Shown one piece after another: positions 52,260 to 64,000 of a stretch of 64,000 nucleotides of DNA. The notes under the pieces were generated by a model. It was not told where the DNA came from. It did no database searches and was given only the letters and a program-made list of their open reading frames with translations. The stretch comes from Apis mellifera. Its lineage: Eukaryota; Arthropoda; Insecta; Hymenoptera; Apidae. The DNA lies in contig NC_037653.1 of the NCBI RefSeq assembly GCF_003254395.2, forward strand, positions 310,001 through 374,000, written 5' to 3'. The translations under genes and the position numbers were made by a program. Numbering within the stretch: the stretch's first letter is position 1; each line of letters begins with the position of its first letter.

Positions 52260-55229
52260 ATCCAAAATCATTTACCTTTCGACTTTAACACATATAATTA
52301 GTGAAAATATATTATAATCAAGTTTCTTCATTAATATAAAATTTTCGTATTTCTTTAAACTTTTTATATTCAAAATTATGTGAAAGTCATTGGATCAGTT
52401 TTGATTTCATTTATCGCATCGTGATGATACAAATATGCAATTCATTTAATTCTTGCACATTAGAGACGGATCATTTGAACTCAATGTAATATTATTGCAA
52501 GAGTCAGTATGTATATTTTTTTCATTTCTTGTCATTCTAATACAAACAAAGAAATATTCTCTAAATTGGTTAACGGAATAAAGTAGTAGATATACACAAT
52601 AAACTTGTCTCATTGAATTTTACAGATCAGTTTGTATTGAGAATCATATATCATGATATAGCTATTTTTGAAAAAAACCATTTTTTAGAATTTCTATCCA
52701 TCAGGTGGATAATTTTAATTAACAGCATTACATATAATTCTAGAATCATTTTCGGATTTTAATAACGAAAAAATGATCCATTAAATTTCTTATTGAGCCT
52801 AGTATTTAATTTATTCATCAAATTTTTAATTTTCAAATAGTTTAAAGGATCGCATTCTGATTTCTTTCCCCTCCCCCCCTTAGTTTTTTGACATATCACA
52901 AAAATATGTAATATAGAACAAACAAGAAAGTTAAAAGCAGAATATTTTTTGAAAAAATTGAAATAGAATTAGAATTCATAGAAAGAATTGAAAACATAAA
53001 ACAGAGAGTGAGAGCATGGAGATTCATTCAAATTCAAAATATAAATATAGGATACAATCACTTTCTCAATCACAAGCACATAAATTTTTTTCCAAATATT
53101 TTTATTTTTCAAAAACTTTCTACAAAAGGGAATGATGATATTGAAATATCATCAGGATATAAAAGGACTTGTAGCATAGTGCATCGCCAAAAATAATGGA
53201 AAAAAGATGAATCAAATTTCGAAAACTAGAAAAATTATATGTATGAATATAAGAAATATATTGGTCTCAGAAACAACAAAAGTTTGGAAAACATATCAGA
53301 AAATATATAGCATTTGCATGAATATAGTAAAAAAAAATTAGAATTAGAGAATTATTTTCATTTATTCATTATAGTATAATGTATAGTAAAAATATAGATT
53401 ATTAAATAAGATTATTTTCATTTATTCATAAATAGTCAAATTGATATATTTTTTATGACTAAAGATTTTAAAAATTCCGTGAAAAGAAGATTTATGGAGA
53501 GAAAACACATTATTTTCAATTTCTACAACTGTAATGTTACTGATAAATTTTCAGATTTCATGATTTCATGACAAGAAATAAGAAGAAAAGAGATAAAATA
53601 ACAAAATAACTTTATGAAATGATAGAAATTTTTGTAAAAAATTGTAAATTACAAATTAATCAATTTAATTAATAGATGAGCAATTAATAATTTATCGCGG
53701 ATAATGTTCTTTAAAAGTAAGTATATATGCCTTTGAAACTAAATACGGAATAAAAATATAGACACTCACTGATACAGAAACTTATTATTACAATTTTGAT
53801 ATATTTTGGGAAAAATTGAAAATATCGTTGAAAAAAATCAAGCAAAATGGATAATTTTTTTATTGGTTAAAGATTTATTAAAAGAAAACATTTTTTTGAT
53901 TGATATAATTCGAAAAAATGAAAAAATTTATTTAAATCTATAAATATTTACAATATATTCATAATATTTATTATATTTTTTATTTATTCGAAATATTTAT
54001 TTTAGTATTATATATTTTAAAGCCAAAAAAATTTGTTGTATTATTCTTTATTATGGATTTAAAATATAAAATAATGAATTCAAAGAAAAAAATTCAATAT
54101 TGAATATTATAATAATTTTTAAAGTGATAAAAATATAAAGATAAATTTTACGATTCTTGATAAATTAATTCAGGAATATTTAAATCATTAGTTTATTTAT
54201 GTATTACATCGATATAGCAATATATAATATGGTTGACAAAATATCTAGATTAAAAAACACAAGATTCAATATATTCTAAATGAAAATAGAAATTAATGAG
54301 TGGTTATCAGAAAATATAGATAAATAAACACTTGAAATTGCAACTAATATTTGCTTATAAACACGTTCTACGAGCTATTGAAGTAATTCGAACAAAAATA
54401 AAGCAGAATAAAGAAATAGTACCAACTATATCAAAAGAACTACGTTTGTGATGTTATATTTGTATTGATAAAGATACAAAACATCAAATATGCAAAAGAT
54501 AAAATACATATTATGAGTTAAATATACAAAATGTATTCATGATATAATAATTATATATTATAAACATAATTTTTTATTTTCATTATATTATAAATTTTTT
54601 ATAATATTAATTATAATAAAAGTAATGATAAAGTATTAACAAAATCTATATATTTGTATTTAAATTCTCAAAATTTTTGAAAAAAAAACTCATCTGAATC
54701 AAATAATTCATTCTTTTGATATTTTTATGTATCATTATAATAACTTATTATTGAGATATTCTGTATATGTATATATATATATATGTATATGAATATAATT
54801 ATTCAAATTAATATCATTTTTTTTCCAAATATTTTAAAAACATCAAACAATTGTTATATTCAATTCAATTGTTTCATAATTATTCAAATTAATTTTCCTC
54901 CAAATATTGAAAAACATCAAAAAAAAATATTTACATTATAATCCGCATTTCTATTTATAGATTATTTGAAAAAGATGTACGTTTTTCAAAATATTGTATC
55001 ACATAGCTTACAGATGGCTGCAAATTTCACTTAATTCCATCGCTTTATTCTATAATATCTTATATCTGTTCGTTCATCAAAATGTTATTCATTGTTGTCA
55101 TTGAATGTAAATTTATATCTTAAACATTGTCTTCATAAATCATAAATATAATTTATTATTTAATTTAAACAATTTTACAATTTTTTACGATTCACATAGA
55201 ATCATTCATTCTGATTCGTTATCATAACT

Positions 55230-55285
<56 letters not shown>

Positions 55286-57350
55286 TATAGTATTTTTTTT
55301 ATAAGGTTTTAATAATATGCATACTGCTTGTATTTCTTCCTTTTGGTAGTTAATTATATAATTCGTAGAAGGAATAGTTCAATTACTAAGTTAAGTAGAA
55401 AATTAATCACTAATCAAATAGTAATAATCAAAGATTGAATAAAACTATTAATATTTATAAATAAAAATTTTGATTGAACTTTTAATTTTTAAAGTATCTC
55501 TTTTTAAATTAAATTTATACATAATACTTTAATTTTATTTTTCAAGAATTTAATTTTTGTTTTAACAATTATATTTTTCGATTGAGCTTTGAAGCTGTAT
55601 CATTTTATTCAACAAAATTGATAGAAAACAAGGTTTGCCGAATTGGTTAAAATGATATAGACATGCTCTCGAAAAAAACCGAAATAATATGGAAAAAAAT
55701 GTAACCGGAAACAATAATATTTTGCGATTACCTATAATAAATAGTTTATTTGCTTCATATATATTTTCGTTGAAATCATATATATTAGAATTGAAAACTT
55801 TAAAGAATAATTTAATTTGTTTTTCTTTTTTTATCATATATAATTTATTATGCAATATAAAATTACAAAGCAAACAATCAATATTTTAAAATATAAGTAA
55901 TAATATTAATAATAATAAATAATTGAATACAAATAATAAAACTATATTTCATATACAAATAATATTTTAATAGAAATTAATCTTTTGAGCATTTATCGTG
56001 ACTTCGTCAACAATAATAATCACCGACAATTTTCATCTGATGTGTAAATTTTATTGAAATTTTTCACTTCATGAATTGATGATATTTTACAAAATCAATC
56101 ATTGTTTTCATAATCAAAAAAATATAAGAAATAATGATATTTGTTCAAATCTTTTAAAACACATTATTTTTTCAAGTATTGTATTATTTTTCTTTTAGAT
56201 CAAATACATTTGATTTTATGATTCGTGTCATCAGTACATCGTCGTATAAATCATTTATATGGATATCAAATATCATCCACTTTCCTTTATTATTTTAATG
56301 TACATAAAAATTTTTATTTGAATAACTAGTATATCTTAAAATTTTATTTAAAATAAAAAATTATTCTAATAATCTTCTATTCTCATTTAATTGATTTAAA
56401 ACGGAGACTTTTATATCGCAAATATCAGAATATTTCCAAATTATTTCTTTTTTACTATTGTCATTCTTTGTAATTGTTTTATATTGTTTGATTGATAAAA
56501 TCATATCATAAATTTATCGCTAATCGTAATCTTCATTGTTGCTTTTACAAGAAGCATTTATACTTTATATTTTCCTTCCTCTCCCTTTTTAAATTATATA
56601 AAGCCTTTTTAATTTAATTTTTTTATCAAAACAATTAAAAGAAGTATAAATTACCAATATGTAATTGTAATAATATAATACAATTAATAATACAATTCTG
56701 GTTCTTTCATAATATTTTTGCTATTGAATCGGATTTCGATTTAATAATTTACGACTCGATTGGATTGTGAATATTGGAATTCAATTGGGAATTGAATAAG
56801 AAGATAAACTCCAGATGATCTTTTTTGATGAAAAAATGACAAATTTTTTAATGAAAAATTCTCGGAGATGGAATTCTCGAAGCAATGGAATTAATCGGTT
56901 AAAATTATCAAATTTGGATTTAGAGTACGGAAAAAAATTAAGAATTCATTATAAAAATATAAATAAGATAATTTTTTAGTAATGACTGACCTGAAATGAC
57001 ACACGTCATCATTCGCAAAATTATCACGTTTCAAAAAAATATATTAATATAATAATAAAGAAATATAATAAGAAATATGATAATATGAATTATTGTTCAT
57101 CCGGCTATTAAAAATTTAAAAGTTATTTACTACTAGAAATTTTAGAAGATTCCAATAATTTTAAAATTCTATTGTTGCAATGAACACGTGTGAACACGAA
57201 TCATAGCTGAATGATATTCAATTATATTCAAATAAATCGAGTCGAAATTATAATTGAATATTTTGTTTAAGTTTCTTTATTCCATTGCTATCTCCATTAA
57301 ACTAATACTTACTCTAATATATGATTCTTCGCAATATCATTCATAATATT
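52260..57350. other. AT-rich sequence without recognisable gene
   Basis: The longest open frame in the window (103 codons, 55562-55873, minus) lies here, overlapped by a 66-codon frame on the other strand. Neither shows a family motif. A (TA)n tract sits at 55234-55282. Confidence 0.5.
55234..55282. repeat. (AT)n microsatellite
   Basis: Uninterrupted AT dinucleotide tract. Confidence 0.98.
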
Positions 57351-57379
57351 CTTGTTTATCATTTGAAATTATAATGATT

Positions 57380-58570
57380 CGTGATATTTATCTTTGATTC
57401 AAAATTCTAATTTCTTCGTCGAACTCATCTTTAGAATGTAATTCTTTTTTTTAATGTAGATCATCTGTTTCAATACATATATATCGATTATCATAAAATT
57501 TTCTTCGCTTGGATTGTCCTGAATAGATTCTTCCTAATTTCATTTCTTTTTTATCCATATTTATATAATAAATGTAAAAATAAAAAAAATTTCAATAAAA
57601 TTAAGAGATATATCTATTTACATATACAATTTTGATTGAAATAAAAAATTTATGAAATTGCGAATGATTCATATTTTAATTCTTTTTTATTTTGTTTAAT
57701 ATTGTGTAATGTGAGCATTATTCTATTTTATTTTTTCATTTAGAGATTAAGTTAATTTAAATTAGTTAAATCGTTTCAAAAACAAACATTGAAAAAACAT
57801 TTTGAAATTTGCATATAGTATTGCAATCAATGAAATTTAAAAAGTTTATTTTTTGATAAAAATTATTTTAAAGAATATTCATAAAATATTTATATAACAC
57901 TAATGCGATTGAAAAAAATTATATTTTATACGAATTAAATAATGTAATAATATTAATCTATAATTATTTATAGATATAAATATTTATACTTATTCATCTA
58001 TGAGAAAATAGCAATTAGAAAAATATAAGTATTATTGTCCTATTATTTAATATTTCCAACTTTTCATCACATGTATTTTCTTAACAAGATAGTTACATTT
58101 ACATTACATCTACTTAATAAAATTAAATGAACATATTGGATGTAACTAAAATGTATATGCATTGGTGTAGACTCATTCATAAATATAGTTAAATATTAAT
58201 AAAATAAAAATTTCACCAATTATTTTTTTCAACTTTTTATTTTTTTTATATACTTAAGATATTATTAGTTGATTTGATAATTAATTTTTGAGTCTCTTAA
58301 TGAAAATAAGTTCAAATGCAATTTTGTGTAAAATCATATTGGAAACATTATTTATATCTTAAAGATTTATTTTCATCAAAATATTTATAAATAATTATAA
58401 AAAAATACTATTTTAAAATTAAAGTAAAAATTATATAATTTTTTTTTTTTTACTCTTATCAATCTTTTTAAGAGTCATTGGAATCTGAATCTTCTTCTCG
58501 CCTATAAGTTTTCCAATATTTCTTTTATCAAACAATTTTCTTCTAATATATATTAATAATAGATAAATTT
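57380..58570 (-). other. acidic/basic peptide-like fragments, possible transposase N-terminus remnants
   Basis: On the minus strand 57.39-57.56 kb reads 'DKKEMKLGRIYSGQSKRRKF' and 'SKDEFDEEIRILNQ', and 58.45-58.52 kb reads 'YRREEDSDSNDS'. Their charged composition is unlike chance AT-rich translations. They lie downstream of, and on the same strand as, the piggyBac-like relic, so they may be pieces of related copies. No conserved catalytic motif was found. Confidence 0.22.
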
Positions 58571-58999
58571 TCTAACTTTTTTCTAATATTTCTTTTCGAT
58601 ATTTTCAAATGTCTTCGATATGTTGCAAAAATTTTTTAACTAGCTAACCAATTATTGTTGATTTTTTAAAAATATTTATTAGAAATTTCATTAACTTGTA
58701 TGATATGAAACCATAATTATATAAGTCATCTATAATTATATAAGATAATAATTATATAAATTACAGAATATTCGATATTAATTTTTTTTCCAAAATTTCC
58801 ACGATCCATTTGATCATAATAATCACTATTTTTAATTTTAAAAATTGTATATACATTATATAAATTTTCTTTTTATCCACGTAAATAATTATTTTTCAAT
58901 CGATGGAAAATAACTTATATTTTGTGATATGGCTTTTTCTTTTATGACGTTGAATGGTTTTTATATATTTTTCTGCATTCTATTATGTTTTTAATAAAC

Positions 59000-61000
59000 T
59001 TCTTTTTTTTACATTAAAAATTGTGTAATGAAGTATATAATTTTGGATATAAATTTGGATCGTTTCCATGGAAATGGCATTTTTTCTTGAATTGTTATTA
59101 AAAAATTTAGTTTGGTCAGGCACAAATTTTTTTCTATATAAAATTTATGGTTGGTATATTTTAGTATTTGTTTATCTTGTTATAATTAACAATCCAGTTA
59201 TTTAATCGTAATAAAGTTGAAGGATATACCATTTTCTTTGTCTATGATTTTTCACACCAGATTTTGTGTTTCATAATGCATGATTCTTTTTAATTGTTAT
59301 TATATTCATAATATCTTTCATATTATATTTCATAATTCATATTATCTTCATAATTGTATATTATACTATCTAATCAACTTAATTTAATCCTCAACGCTTT
59401 GGTTATTTTTTTAATAATATAGCAGTTAAGTATTTTTCTACAGTAAAGCATTTATAGAAATAATAAATAGAAGTTTACTTAAAAAAAAAAATAAATAAAT
59501 AATGCTATGAATTTTTTTTTATTTATTTTTATAAATATACTTTATTTTAGCATAAATGAGGTACAAATTTTATATTTTGTAATTCATTCTAACGTGATAT
59601 TTTATAAAATATTCTCCAATTTATATTCTTGATTTATTTGGACAAGTATCGTATCTTACTTTTTTTTAAATCTTTTAAAAATATAAAAAATACAATGCAA
59701 TTCCTTTTTTAATCTTTTCTTACTATGAAGTATATAATATTTTCTATTTTTTAATTGCAACAATAGAATCTCGTTTTACAATTCATAGTTTTATAGAGAA
59801 TATATGAGTTAATATATGTATAAGAAGTTATATAAGTATATATTTTTAAGTTTATATATTTTTATTTTAAGTTTATATATTTTTATTCTTCAAGAACAAT
59901 TTCTGAGAATCATTTAAAAGATTTAAAAAAAAAAAAACAATATTTGACGCATATTGATCTGCTCCATTAACGTCTATAAATCGTATAACTAATAATTATA
60001 CGAAAATTATATTCAGCTTGTCGTTCTGTACCTTCTCATATAAATCTTTTTATTTTATCATTTTTATATCCTCAATAAAATAACTATTTCTTATCTTTTC
60101 AAGTCGGAAACATTTTATTTTATTTTTTATATGCAATCTTATTTTTTGACAATCTTTGATTCTTTATTACAATTGAAATATCATTTCTATTTATTTTTAT
60201 AATATCAGTAATAGACATTTTAGTTTTCTTAATTCTTTAACTAAAGTGATGTTTACATAATATCTGTCAGTATGCATGTTATACCTTCGTGCAGTAGGAA
60301 CTGGATTCAATAATTGCTTATATGGTATAAATGTAACATAATTCTAGAGTTAACCAATAAATCTGATCTTGTAAAAGTTTCTGAAGAATGTCTATTTAAA
60401 AAAAAAAAAAAGAAATTTTTTGAATTTGTTAAAATATATATTTGAATGCTTTTACTTCGGATTGTAGATAATAAAATTTATTTTTGTTTCTAATTTCATT
60501 ATTGGATTTGTAGATGTTTTAGAAACAAAGTAATCTTAAAATTTTGTATTCCAAAAAATTATTAACTCGTTGAATACAAGTTCTATCTTTATCTGTGAAA
60601 TTAAATGTTTTTAAATGCAGCATCCAGAATATTTAATTAAATATTTTTCTTATACATATATCAAAAAAAAAAAAAAAAATTTTGCTATTATGCATTTTCA
60701 ATCAATATATAGTAAAAACATTTTATCCATGTTAAGGAGAATTCTGATAACAGTCTACAATTCATTTTTATTTAAATTTACCAATAAAATTATAAAATAT
60801 TTGTTTTGATCTTAAAATGTGTCTTGTGTAATTATTTTATTCTGTTTGACATAATTTCAATATTATCTATGTTTTCTGATGAATCACTTCCAATTTTTCT
60901 TTTTCATACTATAATTTCGTTATCACTGTTTTTAAAAATATCAACATCACAATCAATATTACAATATTTTTAGATGATAAAATATTTGAATTATTTTGAT
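59000..61000 (-). pseudogene. decayed piggyBac-like transposase
   Basis: Read on the minus strand, pieces occur in piggyBac order. Near 60.9 kb is an acidic N-terminal run ('KRKIGSDSSENIDN'). At 60.55-60.63 kb is 'MLHLKTFNFTDKDRTCIQRV' (family LHFxDNxDRxxKIRP). At 60.21-60.28 kb is 'MHTDRYYVNITLVKELRK', matching the TDRYYTSxxLAxEL segment that holds the second catalytic Asp. At 60.09-60.2 kb are 'INRNDISIVIKNQRLSKNKI' and 'KDKK' (family NRKGIPxxxKxxKLKKGE...WKDKR). At 59.94-59.98 kb 'VNGADQYAS' matches GVDxADQ with the third Asp. The first Asp region is not recognisable. 'GVKNHRQRKWYILQLYYD' at 59.21-59.26 kb resembles the C-terminal RSKKWWW segment but lies about 650 bp further on, implying an insertion or a second copy. 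Multiple stops and shifts make it inactive. Confidence 0.68.
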
Positions 61001-61049
61001 TTTGAATACTTTGTTATCAAATATGTCTTTATTTTTTTTTATTTAGTTC

Positions 61050-63475
61050 TAAATTTTCATTATAATATTCTTTTTTCTCTATTTTTTTATCGATAAAAAA
61101 AAAGTTAAAATAAAAATAATTTAACTTCAAAATTATAAAAGTAGTATATTATAATTAAAGAAACAAGCAGTTAATACCGATAACAACATAGCAAGCTGTC
61201 TTTTGTAATCATATTAATTATAAATGTCTCTGTAAAAAAGCCAACGAAACGTTAATAATTGATAAACAAAACTAAAACTAACTTCAAAATTAACAAATTT
61301 TAAATACTTACGTTATTAATATAATACAACATTAAATCGTAACATTAAATTAAATAGAAATAAAAATAATATAAACTTAACTAAGTAGAAATAAAATAAA
61401 ATAAATTGAAAAATAGATTAAAATATAATAATACAAAAAATATATAATGATAGAAAATTATAAATGTAAAAATAAAAAAACAAAATGTTAACTTAAGTAA
61501 TTGAAAATACTAATAGTATATAGTATTCTCAATTTCATGCTTTGACAAAATAATTTTATAAACATTTTATTATATATACTATTATAAATATTATACTGAA
61601 AAATAATTTCTGGAAAATAATTTCGCAGTTAAAATTTAAATCACTTTAATTTCAAATCATATCGTTTTTTTTTTAATAATATAAATATATTTTTATGATA
61701 TGATATACATTATATGTGATTATTTACAATAAATTGTAAAAAAAAAAAAAATACTAATTTCCATTTCCAATAAAAGAAAGAAATATATAAAAATGTAAAA
61801 TATTTATATGTATTTTTTTTTTTTTTTTGTAAAAATTAATTTTTTATGAGAATTAGAAGATAATTTCTGGAAAAGATTCTCAAAATATAAAAGAAAAAAA
61901 ATTATTATAGAATGAAATATTTATTGAAAACTATAATTAAAATATATGTATCTAAAAATCTGATTATTATAATTTATCTGCATTTACATATCTAAATATT
62001 GATAATATTTTTTCATTATCTTTATTAGAATTATTATTATCAATTTTGTTAGAAAAATATCTTGAATATAATAACAATATTATATATAATAACGAAATTT
62101 CTTGTGTAACATAAAGAATTGATAAAATCTCAGATAATTTGATTTTTTGTTTATTTTTATATATTTTGATTTTCAAATTAATAATTGAAATAAACGAATT
62201 TGAAATTTCTGTTAAATGTTTCTGTTAAAAATATTTTTTAAGTTATTTCTTTACGGCTGCTTTTACGAATACAGAATTGTCTTTCTGTTTGTTACAATTA
62301 TTTTTTGATTTAGCCGTATTTTATTTTTTGACAAATATCCATAAAATATAATTTTAGAAAATTATAAATTGTTGGTAATATCGGATATCATGTATATTTT
62401 TCCCTAAATATATTTCAAACAAAAGAAAATTTATAAATTAATTATTTATTGATAAGATATAATAATAGAAATTCTTTTATTATTTTTTTTTACTCGTTTT
62501 TGACATCATATTTGAATTATAATGAAATTGAACAATTGAAATTGTGAAAAAATATTGATATAAATGTAAAATTGTGTTTGTCCTATAATTGTTTGTCTTA
62601 TAATTGTTTAGTATGAAAAATACAAAAATATTTTCAATGTAGCTTAAATTATTTTTTAATTTAATTACGATACAATATGAATTTTGCTATAATTTTATTT
62701 TATAATAAATACACAAATTTTTTACACGAAAAAATTTTCACTACGCGATCATATTATTTACTTACACTTTTAAATACACTTTTCTTCCTTTAAAGTTTCC
62801 CAAAATAAAAGTCCATTAAGTGAAGCGATCTTGAAAGCCAAAAATATTGACTCTTTTTGACTTATCTATCTGCAAAAATAATATTTAATTATTGAACATA
62901 TGCTAGACAGTCATTCCAGTTATGCTTAGAATAGAAGACAATAATTCGTCTTTTAAGAAATATAATAATTCATTTCTTGGAAAATGGAGATAAATTTCTG
63001 CATTCGCGAATGAGATAAAGAATATAAACATATCGTATGTGAATTAATACTGAAAAGTTGTTTAATTCATAGATTTTTTCATGCTCATGTATATATGTTT
63101 CTATAACAGTTAAAAAATTCTTCTTGTAAATGTTACTTCATCAATCCACAATATTTTTAGATGTAAACAAATTATTTTCTAGCAATGTACGCTATTCACA
63201 AAAATCTAAATCTTTCTATTCGACTATTAGATATAAATCCTTGTATTTGAATATAATAATACGGATGTTATATTATCAGCTCGAAAAGCCGTCACAAAGT
63301 CGATCTATATTTCTGATTGATATGTTTCACGAATACTTGTTATGATTGTTATTAAAAAAATTCAATATTCTTGATTATGAGCAATTTCATTAGCAAAATA
63401 AGAAAATATGTTTTTGATGAAGTTGTTTGAATTATTTCGCTTTCAGTAGTTATGCATAATTCATAAATATGTTGA
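61050..63475. other. AT-rich sequence without recognisable gene
   Basis: No feature could be assigned. A 71-codon frame at 63130-63345 (+) has a somewhat varied composition (Ser, Gln, Arg, Tyr) but no recognised motif. A 69-codon frame at 61967-62176 (-) looks like chance. Confidence 0.5.
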
Positions 63476-63479
63476 TTAA

Positions 63480-63950
63480 TATTGTCTTACACGGACATTT
63501 CTATATATAAAGTATAATCGGCCGTATAAATATTCATTATTTATTTATTCATATATATTCAGTGCATATTGTATATCTGTAAGTAAAATTAAAGAAATAT
63601 ATAAAATTTGGAAAAAATAATGCAGAGATAAAGCTTTATTTGTAAAATATAAAACATTTTGTGAGATTCGTAATTATTATATATAATTAAAAATTAAATG
63701 ATGTATGTGGCGGGAAACTCAAAATGTAAAAGTATTCGTACACACAATACACAATACAACACAATATTTATAGTAAATAAGATACTTAATAAATTTTAAA
63801 ACTAAATGTATTGTGTATATTGTTACAATTGATTTTAAATATTCAAGAAAAAATATCATAGATATTTAGAATAATAAATTGAGAATATTGTAAAATTTTG
63901 GAAGGAAAAAAATCTAAAAGAGAATTTTCAAAATTTTTTCAAAGAAAATT
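63480..63950 (+). repeat. interspersed repeat, copy 2 (paralogue of 9.19-10.05 kb)
   Basis: The order TATTCATTATTTATTTA, AAGCTTTATTTGTAAAATAT, TTTTGTGAGATTC, TAATTATTATATATAA, ATGTGGCGGGAAA and, after a shorter interval, ATTGTAAAATTTTGGAAGGA parallels copy 1. This copy is shorter because the section between the GTGGCG and TTTTGGAAGGA blocks is reduced. No termini were recognised. Confidence 0.7.
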
Positions 63951-64000
63951 TTAATTCATTTTCGATTTTATTGGCAATATTTGGCTATTAAAATCTAGAA

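Noticed and set aside
55562..55889. Longest open frame (103 codons, minus) with a 66-codon frame on the opposite strand
   Set aside because: Neither has a recognised motif, the composition follows local AT bias, and frames of this length are expected by chance in 64 kb. It is noted only as unassigned.

Overview
This window looks like a gene-poor, extremely A+T-rich stretch of an insect nuclear genome. The best single guess is a bee, probably genus Apis. The organism call is an inference from three things: the base composition, the many AT microsatellites, and a nuclear copy of insect mitochondrial DNA whose order (trnH, ND4, cytb, trnS2), strand arrangement and wording fit a hymenopteran mitochondrion. 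I found no intact protein-coding gene and no functional RNA gene. Every open frame of 60-100 codons that I examined reads like chance AT-rich sequence or lies inside a decayed element.

Layout. At 2.6-4.3 kb (+) is a decayed gag-like ORF1 resembling the R1/TRAS group of non-LTR retrotransposons. At 6.92-7.16 kb a 118-bp unit is duplicated in tandem. Sequence at 9.2-10.05 kb recurs at 63.5-63.95 kb. An uncharacterised interspersed repeat lies at 16.8-18.8 kb (+), partly at 25.1-25.7 kb (+), and inverted at 28.3-29.86 kb (-). From 20 to 30 kb the sequence is crowded with (TA)n tracts and has one (TG)14. At 30.85-32.95 kb is a nuclear mitochondrial insertion (NUMT): trnH and ND4 (-), then, after an internal deletion, cytb and trnS-UCN (+). 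At 36.1-37.14 kb (-) is the 5'-truncated 3' end of a non-LTR retrotransposon with an RNase H domain, a C-terminal zinc-knuckle-like motif and a short A-rich tail.

From 39.7 to 49.7 kb two paralogous blocks (A, 39.7-43.9 kb; B, 46.5-49.7 kb) each have inverted arms; block A is a large imperfect inverted duplication. Inside or between them are a three-copy ~174-bp tandem array, a higher-order ~90/180-bp array and a ~300-bp duplication. At 50.88-51.02 kb is an isolated GC-richer tandem repeat, and at 51.7-52.2 kb a CpG-containing, higher-complexity stretch. At 59.0-61.0 kb (-) is a decayed piggyBac-like transposase, with weaker acidic N-terminus-like stretches at 51.2-51.6, 57.4-57.6 and 58.4-58.6 kb.

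The elements do not form a pathway. They are independent insertions in what is probably heterochromatic or long intergenic/intronic DNA. The most novel items are the paired inverted-arm blocks A/B, the undescribed repeat family at 17/25/29 kb, and a perfect 72-bp palindrome built around an (AT)n core at 35.7 kb. All comparisons were made by eye; no alignment or database search was run.
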